Assembly (NCBI GenBank): GCA_020746105.1
Contig: CM036617.1
Location: 43,367,898 to 43,431,897 of the forward strand
Direction: 5' to 3'
DNA length: 64,000 bases
DNA from: Trogon surrucura
Taxonomy: Eukaryota; Chordata; Aves; Trogoniformes; Trogonidae
Below, one piece after another: positions 12,301 through 24,903 of the stretch. The position numbers were made by a program, and so were the translations under genes. Position 1 is the stretch's first letter. The number at the start of each line of letters is the position of its first letter. The notes below the pieces were generated by a model. The model was not told where the DNA came from and ran no database searches. It saw only the letters and a list, made by a program, of their open reading frames with translations.

Positions 12301-14190
12301 TTTCTACAACATGCTGTTTTGGGGATATGCTGTTCTGAAATACATTAGGATAATGTAACAAATGCAAATTACCACTGATTTTACAGCTTCTCAAATCTCA
12401 CAAATGCCTTGTCCAATTATCCTCAAACTTTCTAGGGGAAAAAAAAATTATCTACTTTCAGAACACCACACAAGAGAAATTTCTGATAGAACAGTCTGAT
12501 GTTAAATTTAGATGGAAGAGCCTAATTGAGCTTATAATGGAAGGTACTTACAACCTTAGCCATGGAATGACTACCACACTCCATAATACTGTCTATTTCA
12601 GAAAATCGGAAATCTTTAGACAGTCTGCCTGACAGAATACTTAGAAATGGGGGGCAAAAGTGCTAGCGAGGACAGGTCCATGTTTATCACCATGCTGATA
12701 CTGCCACTCACTGTATATGTAAAGAAGAAACCCACACTATTATGTTGAGTAACTAAACATCGCCTGCATTTGTGTTGAAAGTCCATGAAAATAAGGTACT
12801 GTGGGGACTGTGTTTATTAAAGCCAGCTGAGTTATTCTGTGTTTTGAATTATATAACACATGACAAAATATTATAAGAATCTGTCCTTAATTCACCTATT
12901 AAAACAGTTATTTTTCAGCTTTCAGTTAAGGTACCACCACTTTTCTCATCTGGGCCAGCTCTGTATTTATACACATGCATGCACATTTGTTTTGTAACAC
13001 ATCGGAATGTCTTGAACAAAAACTTTACCCATGGGAGTAAATAGCTTCCCTCTTATGCCTTTATGCCTTAAGTCAGGTCTTGTGAGACCATTTGTATGCA
13101 GATAATCAGGCCTACATTAATTTCCCTTAAATTTAGACGTTTAATCTAAGTGGGTAAATTTTGACCAGAGCTGCCATCAGTGATTCAGATCCCCACTGAC
13201 TGTATGAGGAGCTGATGGGAACAGTGCTTGGTTAGGTACCTAAAACTAGCTGGAATAAATGTTATTCAGTGTGTCTAGTCCTCCCAATACAGGTGAGGCA
13301 TGAACAGGAAGAAAGCAGAGTTGACTCCACTGCCCAATGTAGTGTCCAAGATAGCTTTGTTCTTGTAAAGGGAATTGATATTTGCTGCTGGATTAGACCC
13401 AGAGAAATTTACTATCCTATTGAACAAGCTGAGGAGTGTTGGTATATATCTCAAAGTATCTTTTTCACAGTGTCTTTCAGAGGTACGAATCAATGGACAC
13501 ATTGCTCCTTTTTCAGTTTTAAATTGAATCTTTGACATGTTTCTAGTGCATTTGTTTTGTTTTCAATTTGGTTTTGATTTCATAAATTTTCTGGTTTATA
13601 TTTCACTACTTTTTTTTTTTTTTAGGCTAAATCCAAATCAGTTGTAGGAAAATAGAGAATGTTTGTCATGGTAATACCAACCAATGGGTCTATTCAACAC
13701 TAAGATGGAGTGTGCCCATTTCTCCCATTGAATGTAAAGGGTAAAATAACATGTTCAGCTAAGGTGCAGCTATCTATATTGCAGAGCTATAAAATTTGGT
13801 GAGGTGGGATCACATCCTTACAGAGCAAGAACTTCTGATTCAGAAGTCCCACGAGGCATTTTTGTCCCTTCTCTGTTTACTTGCAGGCGAAATACATGCG
13901 TCATGCTGGGGCATCGGCATCAGGCGGAGGCTGAAGGCAACTTTTGGCACAAGTTCAGGTAAGCACAATTCTGGAAGGCTGAGATTTTGTGAGACACAAA
14001 CTGTGCTAGTTCTTTGAGCCAGTCCTAGTTCTGTGGCTCCCTGTTCTGAACCAACCCAATTACTTTGTTTCGTTTTGCAGGACTACTTTTTCTTTTTTTT
14101 TTTTTTTCATGTGTATAACAACAGAGCATCAGTGATACACATTTGGTGGAGTTCAGATAGCAAAAATCCTTTTCTCTTGTTTGCAACCTA
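9379..14190. other. Unique AT-rich DNA, no gene seen
   Basis: No recognised repeat larger than homopolymers (T-runs near 11741 and 13610). A block at about 10385-10500 looks like a possible conserved non-coding element (see findings). Open frames at 10054-10311, 12076-12358 (both strands) and 13269-13538 (both strands) have no recognisable domain or splice context and are not called. Confidence 0.5.
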
Positions 14191-14773
14191 TGTATGTGTA
14201 TGGGCACTGGCAGTGGGGGGGGGCTGCAAGTTCACCTGCGTGAGCAGAGGCTGGGGCTGCCCTGGGGAGAACACTGCCCATTCCAGTTGGCTCCAACCGA
14301 CCCCCTGAAGGGCACGACTGAGACCCTCAGACTAGGTGTTGGCACCTCAGGGGAGAATATACTTAAGAGAGTGTAAAAACGTTGCCTGGCAGTGAAAAGT
14401 GAGGAAAAATGGGAAGGAAATAGCCCTGCAAGCAGCAAGGTGAGAGCAGAAGGAGAGGGAAGAGGTGCTGCAGGCACCGAAATAGAGATTCTCCTGCAAA
14501 CTCTGGAGAAGAGCACACCAGAGCAGGTTTATCCACACGTCATGAATGAAGGAATGAACTTGAGCCTGGAAAAACACAGGGAGTGAGGGAAAGGTGTTGA
14601 TCTTTTTTTTTTTTTTTTAATCTTTGTTTCTCACCACCCTGCTCTGTTTCGGCTGGCAATAAATTAAATTAATTTTCCCTAAGTCAAGTCTGTTTTGCCT
14701 GTGGCAGTAATTGGTAGGGGATCTCTGTCTTTATCTCAACTCCTGAGATATTTCATCCAATTTTCTCCCCCTC
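14191..14773 (+). mobile_element. Truncated endogenous retrovirus LTR, family B
   Basis: This matches the family B LTR at 57216 through much of its length: 'aagggcacgactgagaccct', then a 'ttgcctggcagtgaaaagtg' block, the 'agccctgcaagcagcaaggt' block, 'gagaagagcacaccagagca', and the poly-T / 'aataaattaaattaattttc' / 'aagtcaagtctgttttgcc' end. Compared with the 57216 copy it lacks the repeated central GC-rich segment and the last portion after about 14773. A G-tract lies at 14214-14223. The AATAAA at 14659-14664 would serve as the polyadenylation signal of the original LTR. No flanking viral genes are present. Confidence 0.75.
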
Positions 14774-17700
14774 AATGGTATCAATACATCAAAATTCTGT
14801 CTATAAAACTGCGAATACTTTTGTTTTCTTCAATGCCAACAGGGATTCTTCCATTAAAAAAATACAAGAGATTCCCACTTAGTGTAAGTCATTATAGATC
14901 TTTATGTCATAGAAATAATTTTAGAGGTAAGTTCTGTACATAAAGACATCATCTGTGAAGTTGCATCAAATTTTGAGGTGGTGACAAAGATAGATGTGTA
15001 ATATATGTTTTCTCTTAAATATAACGCATTTATGTTTTATAACTGGATATCTCCTCTTGTAGGCATACAAGGCACGTAGCTATTAAGGTTAATGGAAATG
15101 AATAGAATGAAATTCTTGCTAAAATCAGATATAATTTTAATAGTAATGGTACTTTAACTTGTCATAAAATAGAAAACGCTCTGAAATCTTAAGATATTTA
15201 GATTTATACTGTTTGAATGGAGGTTTTGGAGACTCTTCAGCCGAAATACAGCATTTATTTTTGTTATGCTGATTACATTGTATATCTATCCATGCCACAA
15301 CACTCTCAGCGTGAGTCTGTTCTCAGTCTTCTTGTTCTGCTCTTAGGTAATTCATTCCTTCTTTAATTTTGCTGACTTCCATCTCTGAACCCACCAAACT
15401 AATTTATCTCTAGTTATGGCACTACATGTTTTGTTACGACAAAAAAGAGGAATTACTGATGGTCACAGCTGGTAGATTTCTGTTGGAGGAAGATTGAGAG
15501 ACTAATTCAGATCTAGAAAGCAGCAAATAATGCTTTGAAATATAATGAAAGCTATGGACTTGTACTAAATAAACAAGAGTACACACATTACTGGTGCTTT
15601 TTCTATTTAAGATTTAGCATAAAAAAAATAAAATTAAGGCCATTCTATGCAGTGTTTGATTAAGCTTTACTATATTTTTTTTGCATGTATAAAATACCTG
15701 TGCCTAGAGACATCTGAAGATACCTTTATTTCTCCCTGGCGCTCTCATATATTTTATTTCGGTTATATTCTATACCACATAGACCCCTGTGCACGAGTGG
15801 TGCCTCTGAGACTGTCAGGCCTTGGCTATGTGAATAGTCTGTGAGAAAATTATGTTTTTGTTCCTGAGGCTTACTATTTAGAACCACTGAAATTCCTGAC
15901 CATGTGTATCATGATTGTGGTGCTCTTAATGCAAAGTAATAGTTATTGTATAATCTGCATGATACAGAAATATATGATACGTTTGCATGACTATGTTGTA
16001 ATTCAAGCTCTAGTGCTGGAAATATTAACACTCAGGATGTCCCTGAATTGTGGATTAGCCACAAACATCCTGAGTAAGGAGGGATATAAGAATGGATTTT
16101 GTCAGTGTCTGTAGCATGCACCATCCACCTTCTCTCTCCTTCAGCAAGTCTTAACTAGAATGACACATAGAATAGTTCAACAGCCTATTCAGATAATTTA
16201 CGCACACTCTTACGTACTTATGTAAGACATGAGATTGTCAGTAATTTATTTGCCATGGTAATTAGTTAGCTGTGTTAGCTATAAATATGGCTCATAGTGT
16301 ATTCTCTATAGCTCATTGTCTATTTAACTCTTCCACAGTCAGCTATTTTGATGGTCTGACCTCTGAAGTTAGTAATGTTGCTGATCTTAAACACTTGTCT
16401 TATAACCGATGCCTATTTCTCTCTATCAAACAGACACCTGGTTATAATATTAATGACATGATTTTTAGGCCAATTCCCCTCTCACTGGCTTGAAAATTGA
16501 GACTTTGATGTTGTAGCAGAATGCAGTGATTCTTAATGATGTGTTTAGAAAAAAAGTAAACAAAAAGACACAATACACATGATAGCAAATGAGCTGTAAT
16601 AATACCTTTCTCTTCATCTGTTTTTCACACACAGTCTTGTAAGCTATCTGCACCAGAATCGTTCCCGGGAAATTCCCCCTCCCTCCCTCTAAAAGACAAC
16701 CACCTTTCTTCCTCCAACTTTTACCACTGCTAGAATGTGGAGTCTATCTACTTTCAGACAAAGATGGTAACAAAGTGGCACTGTGAATCAACATATTGAG
16801 AACTGCAGAGTGAAGGGTAGTAACACCTGAAGGAACCTGACCTGGAATTTGAACTCTGAACACATACTCTGTGTTTGTTGCCTGCAGTCATCTGTTGTCT
16901 GTGTGAGGTATATTCATACACACTCACACACATGTATCAGACCAAGAACAAATGGATTAAGAAATTCTTGTAATTTTAATAATGGAGACAAAGTCAATCT
17001 CGCAAGTTTTAGTATCACAAAGAAAGAAAAGTGGTTCTGTATTTTTTTACTTCTACTCATATCAGCAAAGAACCTTTGCAATATTCTAAAGATGACAGTT
17101 CAGTTTCCAAAATTTGGATTTCTCTTACCACTGCAGTTATTTAATGATTTATACTCAGTACTCATTCAGTTGCAGACAGGAGAAAGGAAAAAGAGTTTAG
17201 AAAGTCTTGGATACATTACCACAATAATTGTATCAGCAAAGACTCTGGAGTACAGACAAAATACATGAAACAGAGGAACATCCTCTATTCACTCAAGAAG
17301 TGCAAAGGAAAAGATTGATGTTTACTCAATAAGGAAGGTCAAAATAGGCAGAAGGTAGAGTGAATTCACTGTCAAGACTGGGGTGCAGAAAATAAAAATT
17401 GTTTTCCTAAACCACTAGTTAGTATTTTTAGAAAATCTAGATTCTTTTACAGATGCGTTTTGCAGAATGCTGGTAGTTAATAAACAGATGGCTACATAAC
17501 AGATTTCAGCTGCAGAGCACCCATTAAGGGATAGAAGAGTGGAGATATGACCTTGTGTTTTGAGGCAGCAGTGTGAGAAAAGAAACAGTGTGCATTCATG
17601 CTAGGTACCTAGATGGAAGCCTGTAAAGTTAACTTGATTCAATAAGCTTTGGAGAAGGAGAAAATGGTCCAGGTAGTTACCTGGTGACCAAACATGGAAG

Positions 17701-19750
17701 TAATGTTAACATTAACAAAAAAAACATATGGACTTGAATATAATTTTTACCTTTTTTTTTTTTTTGGTGGTTTTCCTTTTTTTTAACATAAAGCTCTTTG
17801 TTTCATTAGGACAGTAAGCAGGGTTGTTATATTTCACAACTGTGCTGAGATTGACAGTAATATTGCAGAAAAATTAATATAGGTTTGTATTTGGGAAGAG
17901 AGATATTTAGATCTCTGTAATTAGGCTTCAATAAGGAAAGTAGTTAGTGGTAGCTGTTTGCAACAGTTCTGTGGCAAGGGTTGTGCCTTTGTGAACCTAA
18001 CGAATCAGATGCAAAAGCTTTTGTTACTTTTGAAATGCTAGTTAAAGAGTTTATTAACATCTTGAAATACTGTTTCAGAAATTATATTGTATTAGGAAGA
18101 CAGCATTCACTAAAAGAATATGAGAAAAGATTTATTAATCAATGTAAGTAACAACACTAAAGACTGGTGAATATCATCTTTATAGAATAACACTGTATCT
18201 CCTATTACTAGAAAGTAATTTACTGTATAAGACATCTTTATATAGTCTAACAAAGAGGAAGTTTTTTTCTTCACTATTTTAGAAAGCCTTGTGTTTTTGT
18301 CTGATGAGAACATAGAAGCATAGCAGTTTAAAAGGTAAAGATGGCGACATTTGGTCAGATACAAAAAGAAATAGGGCCTATTTCTCTTCAACAGCAATAA
18401 TTTTCACACTTTCCAAACCTTTCCCTGGGAAACTTCAAAGAAAATCAGGTGCATAGCATAATCAAGTAAAAATTTACAGGATTAAGGCTTCACTATTTGT
18501 CATCCTTCTGAGGGCATGCTAAAAAGTGTACGACAAGTTTTTTGAAACTTATTAGTTGCAAGATAAAAACAGAGTTTTGCAGTGATGATTTAGGTATTGA
18601 TGATAAAAAAAAAAAAAAGGCTGATTCAGGCTATTAAAGCAGGAGTGTTCACCATCTGGAATAGCTATATACTATGCAACATCCGTTGATTTCACTCTCC
18701 AGAATATCATTAAATACTTACAATTAAGAAGAGCAGTGACTATGTGTAAATATAGTTGACCATTACTGGAAGAAACACCCTATAACAGATGTAATTTTGA
18801 TACCATGTAATTCAACAATGCTTCATGCAATATTAATGGCCCTTGGTAACATATTCTAATTTTAAAATTCGTTACTAAATAATTCAGCAGTCTATAAAAC
18901 AGATGTATGGCACTGCAGCACCCAAGTTTCTTTATCCATTATAAGATTATATTTTTGTAATCTGCATGTAATTTGCCCTTTAAGTCTCATATGGAATCAA
19001 TGGATGTTTCCAGGTGCTATGACTCACCTTCAGTTTCTTCACTCCCCTGAAAGGTTTCTCTTGTGCTCCTTTATTATCTGTTTCAACATTAAATGTCAAG
19101 CTTTTATGGTTAGTTTAATTGATACTGTTGCTCAGAGCCTGATAGACATACATTTTAGGAAAGCAGAACACAGAGAAAATGTTTTATTTTCCTTGCAATA
19201 TCTATTTGCATTTGCTGGAGATTAGAAGTAACTTGTTTGTCCAAGAAAAACAAGGTCTTGACTAAGATCTTTCACTCAGAAAAGCTATGAACTAGGAGCA
19301 AACCTTAGGCTTTTGAGAGACTAATTTGAATTCGTCCCATAGGTGTCAATACACACTTGGATGCTCTTTGCACCTTCATTTTCTATGAATGTTGCAGAAA
19401 ATGTTCTGGAGGAAATTATATGACCTGGGTTACAAGTCTGTATGACAGTTTTGCTAGCAGTAGAGAAGGAGAGGTAATTTTTTTTCTTCTGTTTTTTTGA
19501 AGTGATGACAGGATGACATGACAGAAAGTTTGGTTGAGCTGTTTGCCTTATTACATAGAATAGCAAAAAAGTGGGGGGAGAGAGAGAGAGAGAAAGGAAG
19601 TTGTCTAATTACAGCAGCTGGAACATGAAAGCTGATGAGGTAAACCAGACAAAGCATAAGGGCAACAGGTTGTGGAAAAGTACAACATGGTATACCAGCA
19701 AAGAAGGAAACAAGGAGTTGATTTTAAAATTCTATATCCATATGCATTAC
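14774..19750. other. Unique AT-rich DNA, no gene seen
   Basis: AT-rich throughout, with T/A homopolymers (17751-17766, 18603-18618). The open frame at 16849-17268 (139 codons) has no homology I can recognise and no ordered splice or promoter context. A short GA-rich run sits at 19572-19596. Confidence 0.5.
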
Positions 19751-20166
19751 TCAAAGGGCTGGAACACCTCTCTTACAAAGATAGGCTGAGAGAGTTGGGG
19801 TTGTTCAGCTTGGAGAAGAGAAGGCTTCAGGGAGACCTCGGAGACCTGAAGGGAAACTACATGAAAGCTGGGTAGGGACTGTTTACAAGGGCCTGTAGCA
19901 ATAGGATGAGGGGCAATGAATTTAAACTAGAACAGGATAGATTTAGATTAGACATCAGGAAGAAATTCTTTACTGTGAGGGTGGTGAGAAACTGGAATGG
20001 GTTGCTCAGAGAGATGGTGGAGGCCCCATGCCTAGAGGCATTTCAAGGTCAGGCTTGACGGGGCTCTGAGCAACCTGGTCTAGTTGAAGATGTCCCTGCT
20101 CACTGAAGGGGATTGGACTAGATGACCTGTAAAGGTTCCTTCCAACCCAACACATTCTATTATTCT
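19751..20166 (+). mobile_element. CR1 LINE fragment, moderately old
   Basis: The ORF2 C-terminal end ([32 protein letters not shown] peptide from about 19758) and 3' UTR ('gattggactagatgacctgt') run to a 'cacattctattattcta' tail. Small deletions break the frame around 19845-19860 (stretch [11 protein letters not shown] then stop). It is 5'-truncated in the C-terminal part of ORF2. Confidence 0.9.
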
Positions 20167-20552
20167 ACTTTAATGTCCAAGCTATGGACCACATCTAGTT
20201 ATCAAAAACACCTGTGTGGAAGTGTACACAAATGGATTGGAACAGGATTAGCTTGCAACCTTAATTAGACTGTTCAGTAGACACGTTTTCACATGCATTT
20301 TGGACTATACTGTTTCAGCATCTAGGCAAGAGCAAGATCAGAGACTCTAAATACGCCTAGTGCGCTCACAGCAGTGATTCAAATCAATTTGCGATTGATA
20401 TCCCTGCCTTAGGTTTGATCTTACTGGGCTGGTATCTTGTGGTCTCTAAAAGGATCAAGGAAGCAAGATAATCTGCAACATCTTGCCTGTTGTGTGTATC
20501 GTCAGTAGAGACAGTTTCAAGTTAGAATACGCTCTACTATGACTTACATGAT

Positions 20553-20607
20553 TGTGATTATCTCTAAGGTCCCTTCCAGCCTAGGCTTTTCCACAATTCT
20601 ATGATTA
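20553..20607 (+). mobile_element. Very short CR1 3'-terminal fragment
   Basis: 'aaggtcccttccagcctagg' followed by 'caattctatgattatta' is a CR1 3' UTR terminus. Only about 50 bp remain. Confidence 0.6.
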
Positions 20608-23600
20608 TTATATGATTATGACTTATGTGATTATGACTCTACTGCCCTCACTACTGTGAGGGCAATGTAGTCACAAAGTTTTTTGACTTGTGTTAGAATG
20701 CTTTTATATGACCACGTAAACATTTCAATTGGTATTCTCTAGGATAGACGCAAGACGTCTGTAACATGGTAGCTAGCTAGAGCACATTATGATATAGAGA
20801 ACCTGTGCACTGAGTATCCTACAGCAAAAATTTGACCAACATGGTAGTCTACACCTTCCTAGAGTGGAAATATGCCTGATGCAAGAGTCGTCCTGCACAA
20901 TATCAGAAAACCATCGAATGTCTCTCTAAATCTGAACGAGTCATCCTATCTTCCCTCATAGTCACTAGACTGAAATGGGAACCTTCAGAAGGCTCTTTTT
21001 TTTTTTTTTTTTTTTTCTTCCTGATTTATCTCAGATGCCTGTAACAAGGTGGGATGAATTCCCTTTTCCCTTTTGGAGCTGTTTACAGTGGAATCTAGGA
21101 TGACTAGCACAGACGTAGACTGAAGATGCCCAAGTTAGTGCAAATAAATTCTATTCCTGTTGATAATTCTTCTCCGTCTCCCCATAATCAGACTTATTCA
21201 GATATTTAAATTTCCTTAATAGAGCCTGTGTGGAGCTTGACTTACTTCTGTCATTTACCCTTTAATTTTGAAATGCCTTGAGAAATGTTGCCTTCCTTTT
21301 CTAAAATGTTATTATTCTTACAAGAACCCTGTGATCCCTGTGAACAGTATGATGTTAAAAGTAACAATATCAAAGAACTTATTTTTTTTCTATCCTGTCC
21401 AAAAGATTGCAAGGTGAGATCAGTATAACATAATTGCTGCAGAATCTGCCTTTTTTTTTTTTTTCTTCCTTGAATAAGCAATATGGGGAAAATTGCTCAG
21501 CTTTAGAGTTAACTAGGAGCAAACCCAAATGGCAAGAAGAAGGGCACTTCATAGTCACGTAATCAACTGAAACAGCATTTAGAAAGAAGAGACATCTGGC
21601 CCAGTCCAAACATCAGCAGCCAAGTGGGAGAGTTTGTCATTCTGTAAATGGCAAAATAACAAACACCTGACCTGAAGATAATAGGTTAATTACTTTAATA
21701 TTACATTTTGCATCGATGTTTGTTTTAATGTTGTGACAGATGAAAAGAGGTCATTTTTTTTCTAAAATGCAGGCCTTCCAGAACTGCAAATGTCTACCCA
21801 GTGGCCTGATGAAAAACATCTCTTAGGTGATAAAATGAATTGCATGCAAATGACAAGTAGGCTTGATGTGCCCTGAAAACATTCAGCTTGGAGTGACCTG
21901 TGATCATAAATTACTGGCATGCTGCATCAGATGCTAGACTTGTAATTTCATCAAGATCAACAAGATGCAATCTTGAAAACTGTTTGCATGATGTGAGGAC
22001 GAATTGATGCCCTTGTCCTTCCAGACAGTTGTATCTGACGCTCAGGAGTCTGACTACTTTGTGTCTCTAAGTAGCTGTATAGGGCCATTGTAAATAATTA
22101 AGTAGAAATTTGTTACCCTTTTGTCAAATGTATTTCTGATGTTGCTCTTCCTTCACCTCCATTAAGAAATCCCTTGATTAAATTTTAAAGTCTTAAACAA
22201 TTTGAAGGGCTGAGAGCACAGGACACAAACTACAATCTGAATGTTTCACACAGGAAAGTCATATTCTCTCTGGGAGAAAAGAAAATAATGTCAAGTATTT
22301 AATATGCAATCCCGTGATTCTCTTGCAAGACATGATGCTATAGATTTGATTACCAGCTCAGTGGCTGGCACTTGTAGGTCATTTACTTTTTCATCTATTT
22401 GCTTTTAGAGATTCAGAATTTTGCTCTCAATGTTGTTTACGAATGTTTCTGTATAAATAGAATGTATAGCTGAAAACTTAATTCAGTGCAATTACAGCAA
22501 GAGTATGCATATAGAATAGTTCATATAAATGTGGGCTCTTTAGAATAAATGTTGCTGTTCATAACAGTTCTACCAATAAACCTATTCTATTTTTTTATTT
22601 TTGAAGCCTGTAAAAGAGTTTGAGAGACACAATATTTCTATTAATATATGGGAGCTGAAAAATGAATTACCCTGATCTTGATTTCTGCATCTGAAGACAT
22701 GTTTACTGATCATTCTTTTTATTATATACCTCTTTATACATATACATACATATTTGTAAAATGCTCTCATTATCATGAATGTCTTGAAGTAGATATTTAA
22801 TATTTATACTGACAAAAGCCATTTACTGTGCATTGAACAAAGAACACAGTCTATACTCAAGGAAGGAAAAACACATTATCAGGGAGGAGCATATATTCCC
22901 ACAGTAGAGAGTTTAATCGTGGAGCAGAGGACATATCATTAATGTTGACCTATTAATGCTAGCAAAAATATTGCTGTGCAGGCCTAACTGCTCTTGCACA
23001 AATACATCATTAAGTGTTTTATTTTTATTCTGATTTCTTTAATAGTTGTATGCTCAGTTACAAATAGCCTCCATTCCTTAAAGCTGTATATAATTTTTCA
23101 CCTAACTCAAGTGCAGTTGTAAAAAATAAAGGAGTCCTAGTACGGAATAGCATTTAAAAAACACTCCCATGAGTGACAGCTCCTCAGTTATGACACCACA
23201 TTTTCACTCCCTAACTAGAATACTGTGAAAAATGACAACTCCCTGTTGCAGTTTTATTTACTCCCCCAGTAATATCTGGACAACCATTTAGAAGATTATA
23301 GTCATTAATGTATATTGCAGACAGTGTATGCACTCCTTAGTCTTTATATTTCAAATATACGGGCACTAATTATTTGCTTCAGAAAGTGATGACTCATCCA
23401 GTTTTCACATCAGACAGAACTAATTACATTTCATAGAATCGCAGAATAATTTTCCTAATTATGTGCTCCCATTTCAAAATTTTACAGTGTCGGCTTAGAT
23501 GCTTCTCCCAGTTCAAATCTGTAAAACAAGCTCTCTGTAAAACAGTCTTTCTGTAAAACAAATCTCTCTGCCTCTTTGCTGACATTTCATTATCCCCCAA

Positions 23601-24085
23601 GCTTGGTCCACACTGTCCCTCCAGCCGAGAAGTGCGTATAGTTTCTTCTGAAATAAAGATACACTATTTTGAAGAAAATCTCAAGAAAACCTACATATGC
23701 ACTACTAGGTATATCGACATCTACTTCTAGCTAAATGAGCTGGCTCCACAGACAACATTTTCAATGTCTGATAGAGAGCAAGAAAGGCTCAAATCTTGAA
23801 CATCAAAAACGTGTTCAGGAACTGTTAGTGGCTGCGGGCTGTATAATGAGTACCACAGACAACTTTATAAACTGTAAGCTGAGGAAAGCTATGGGCATGA
23901 TGGACTACATTATACTGTCCAAAGCATGGTAGACATAATAGCACAGCATCAGAAAAACATTTTGTATATACTTGTCAGAATTGTGGTCTAGCAACAGATT
24001 TCTCCATTTCAGTTCCTCTGCTGGGAAGTCTACAAATCTGAGTTTGCAGTTGTCAGAAAAATACTATTCTTTTAGATAATTCTAA
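20608..24085. other. Unique AT-rich DNA with a possible conserved non-coding block
   Basis: No gene is seen. A long T-run lies at 20998-21016. The interval 21640-22010 reads like a conserved regulatory block (see findings). A tiny 'catagaatcgcagaat' at about 23431 may be a CR1 tail remnant. Confidence 0.5.
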
Positions 24086-24090
24086 TGAGT

Positions 24091-24898
24091 TGTCGCAGGT
24101 TAGGGCTGGACTAACATGGACAGACGCTCTCTAACCCCCCCTTCCCCCCCCAAACAGGAAGAGAAAAGGGAATGAGGCAGAGAGACTTACAGATTAGAGG
24201 AGCTAAAAAACTAGAACAGCTTTAATGAAAATAATAGGAATAATGGTAAAAAGATAAAAGTAAAGAACTATATACAACTATAGATAGTAGCCCGATATCA
24301 AACCCGACTCCCTCCCCCGATAGCAATCACCACTGATACTGCAGAGCAGGAGGCACTGGGGAAACCCAGGCTCAGCGGCGGCGGGAGCTGGATACAGGGA
24401 GCTGGATTCGGGAACTCAGGATCCGGATCAAAATCAGGAGGTCAGATGGAGTCCTCTCTGGACACCGGCCATTGCAGAAAGGAAGGGCAAAAAGGCCGAA
24501 AAGGGAAAAAAGGGACGAAACTCTCGTGATCACTCAATTTATACTAAATATGACGTATATGGGATGGAATACTCTCGTTGGTCACCTGTCCTGTCTATTA
24601 CCCCCCGGAGGTGCCACCTTTTACTTCCTTGTGCCCCCCTCTTACTACCCAGCACCCCCAGCGTGGCACACAAGAGCCAGCAGTGGCCTTGGTCACTATA
24701 GGAATAAGTATAAGCAAGAGCCTTTCTACATACCAGTCCCAGGCAGTGACTGTAAATATCAGGTGTTATCACTACCAGTAGCACACACTGTCTGCAAAAA
24801 CATGCTGCCGACTTCAGAACGTGCAGCCTTTTAGAAGACACTAAACTGAAAAGTAAAATTCACTAAACAGGACTGGGTTTTCAGCTAAACCCAGGACA
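24091..24898 (+). mobile_element. Solo LTR, endogenous retrovirus family A, copy 1
   Basis: A complete 808-bp LTR begins TGTCGCAGG and ends CCAGGACA, flanked by a perfect 5-bp target duplication TGAGT (24086-24090 and 24899-24903). A 5-bp duplication is typical of class III (ERVL-like) elements. Internal landmarks are a C-rich tract near 24136-24160, an A-rich 'aataataggaataatgg' region, and 'gcacacaagagccagcagtg' near 24664. It is about 90% similar by eye to the copy at 34874 and more distantly related to the minus copy at 59669. No viral coding region flanks it, so it is a recombination-derived solo LTR. The open frame at 24472-24834 is incidental. Confidence 0.92.
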
Positions 24899-24903
24899 TG
24901 AGT

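Noticed and set aside
12076..12358. Overlapping plus and minus frames of 72-86 codons in unique DNA.
   Set aside because: Neither shows a recognisable domain, splice donor at its end, or codon-like bias. Kept only as unexplained.
16849..17268. 139-codon plus-strand open frame.
   Set aside because: No recognisable domain, composition follows the local AT/CA-rich sequence, and there is no convincing splice or promoter context. In 64 kb a frame of this length is not surprising.
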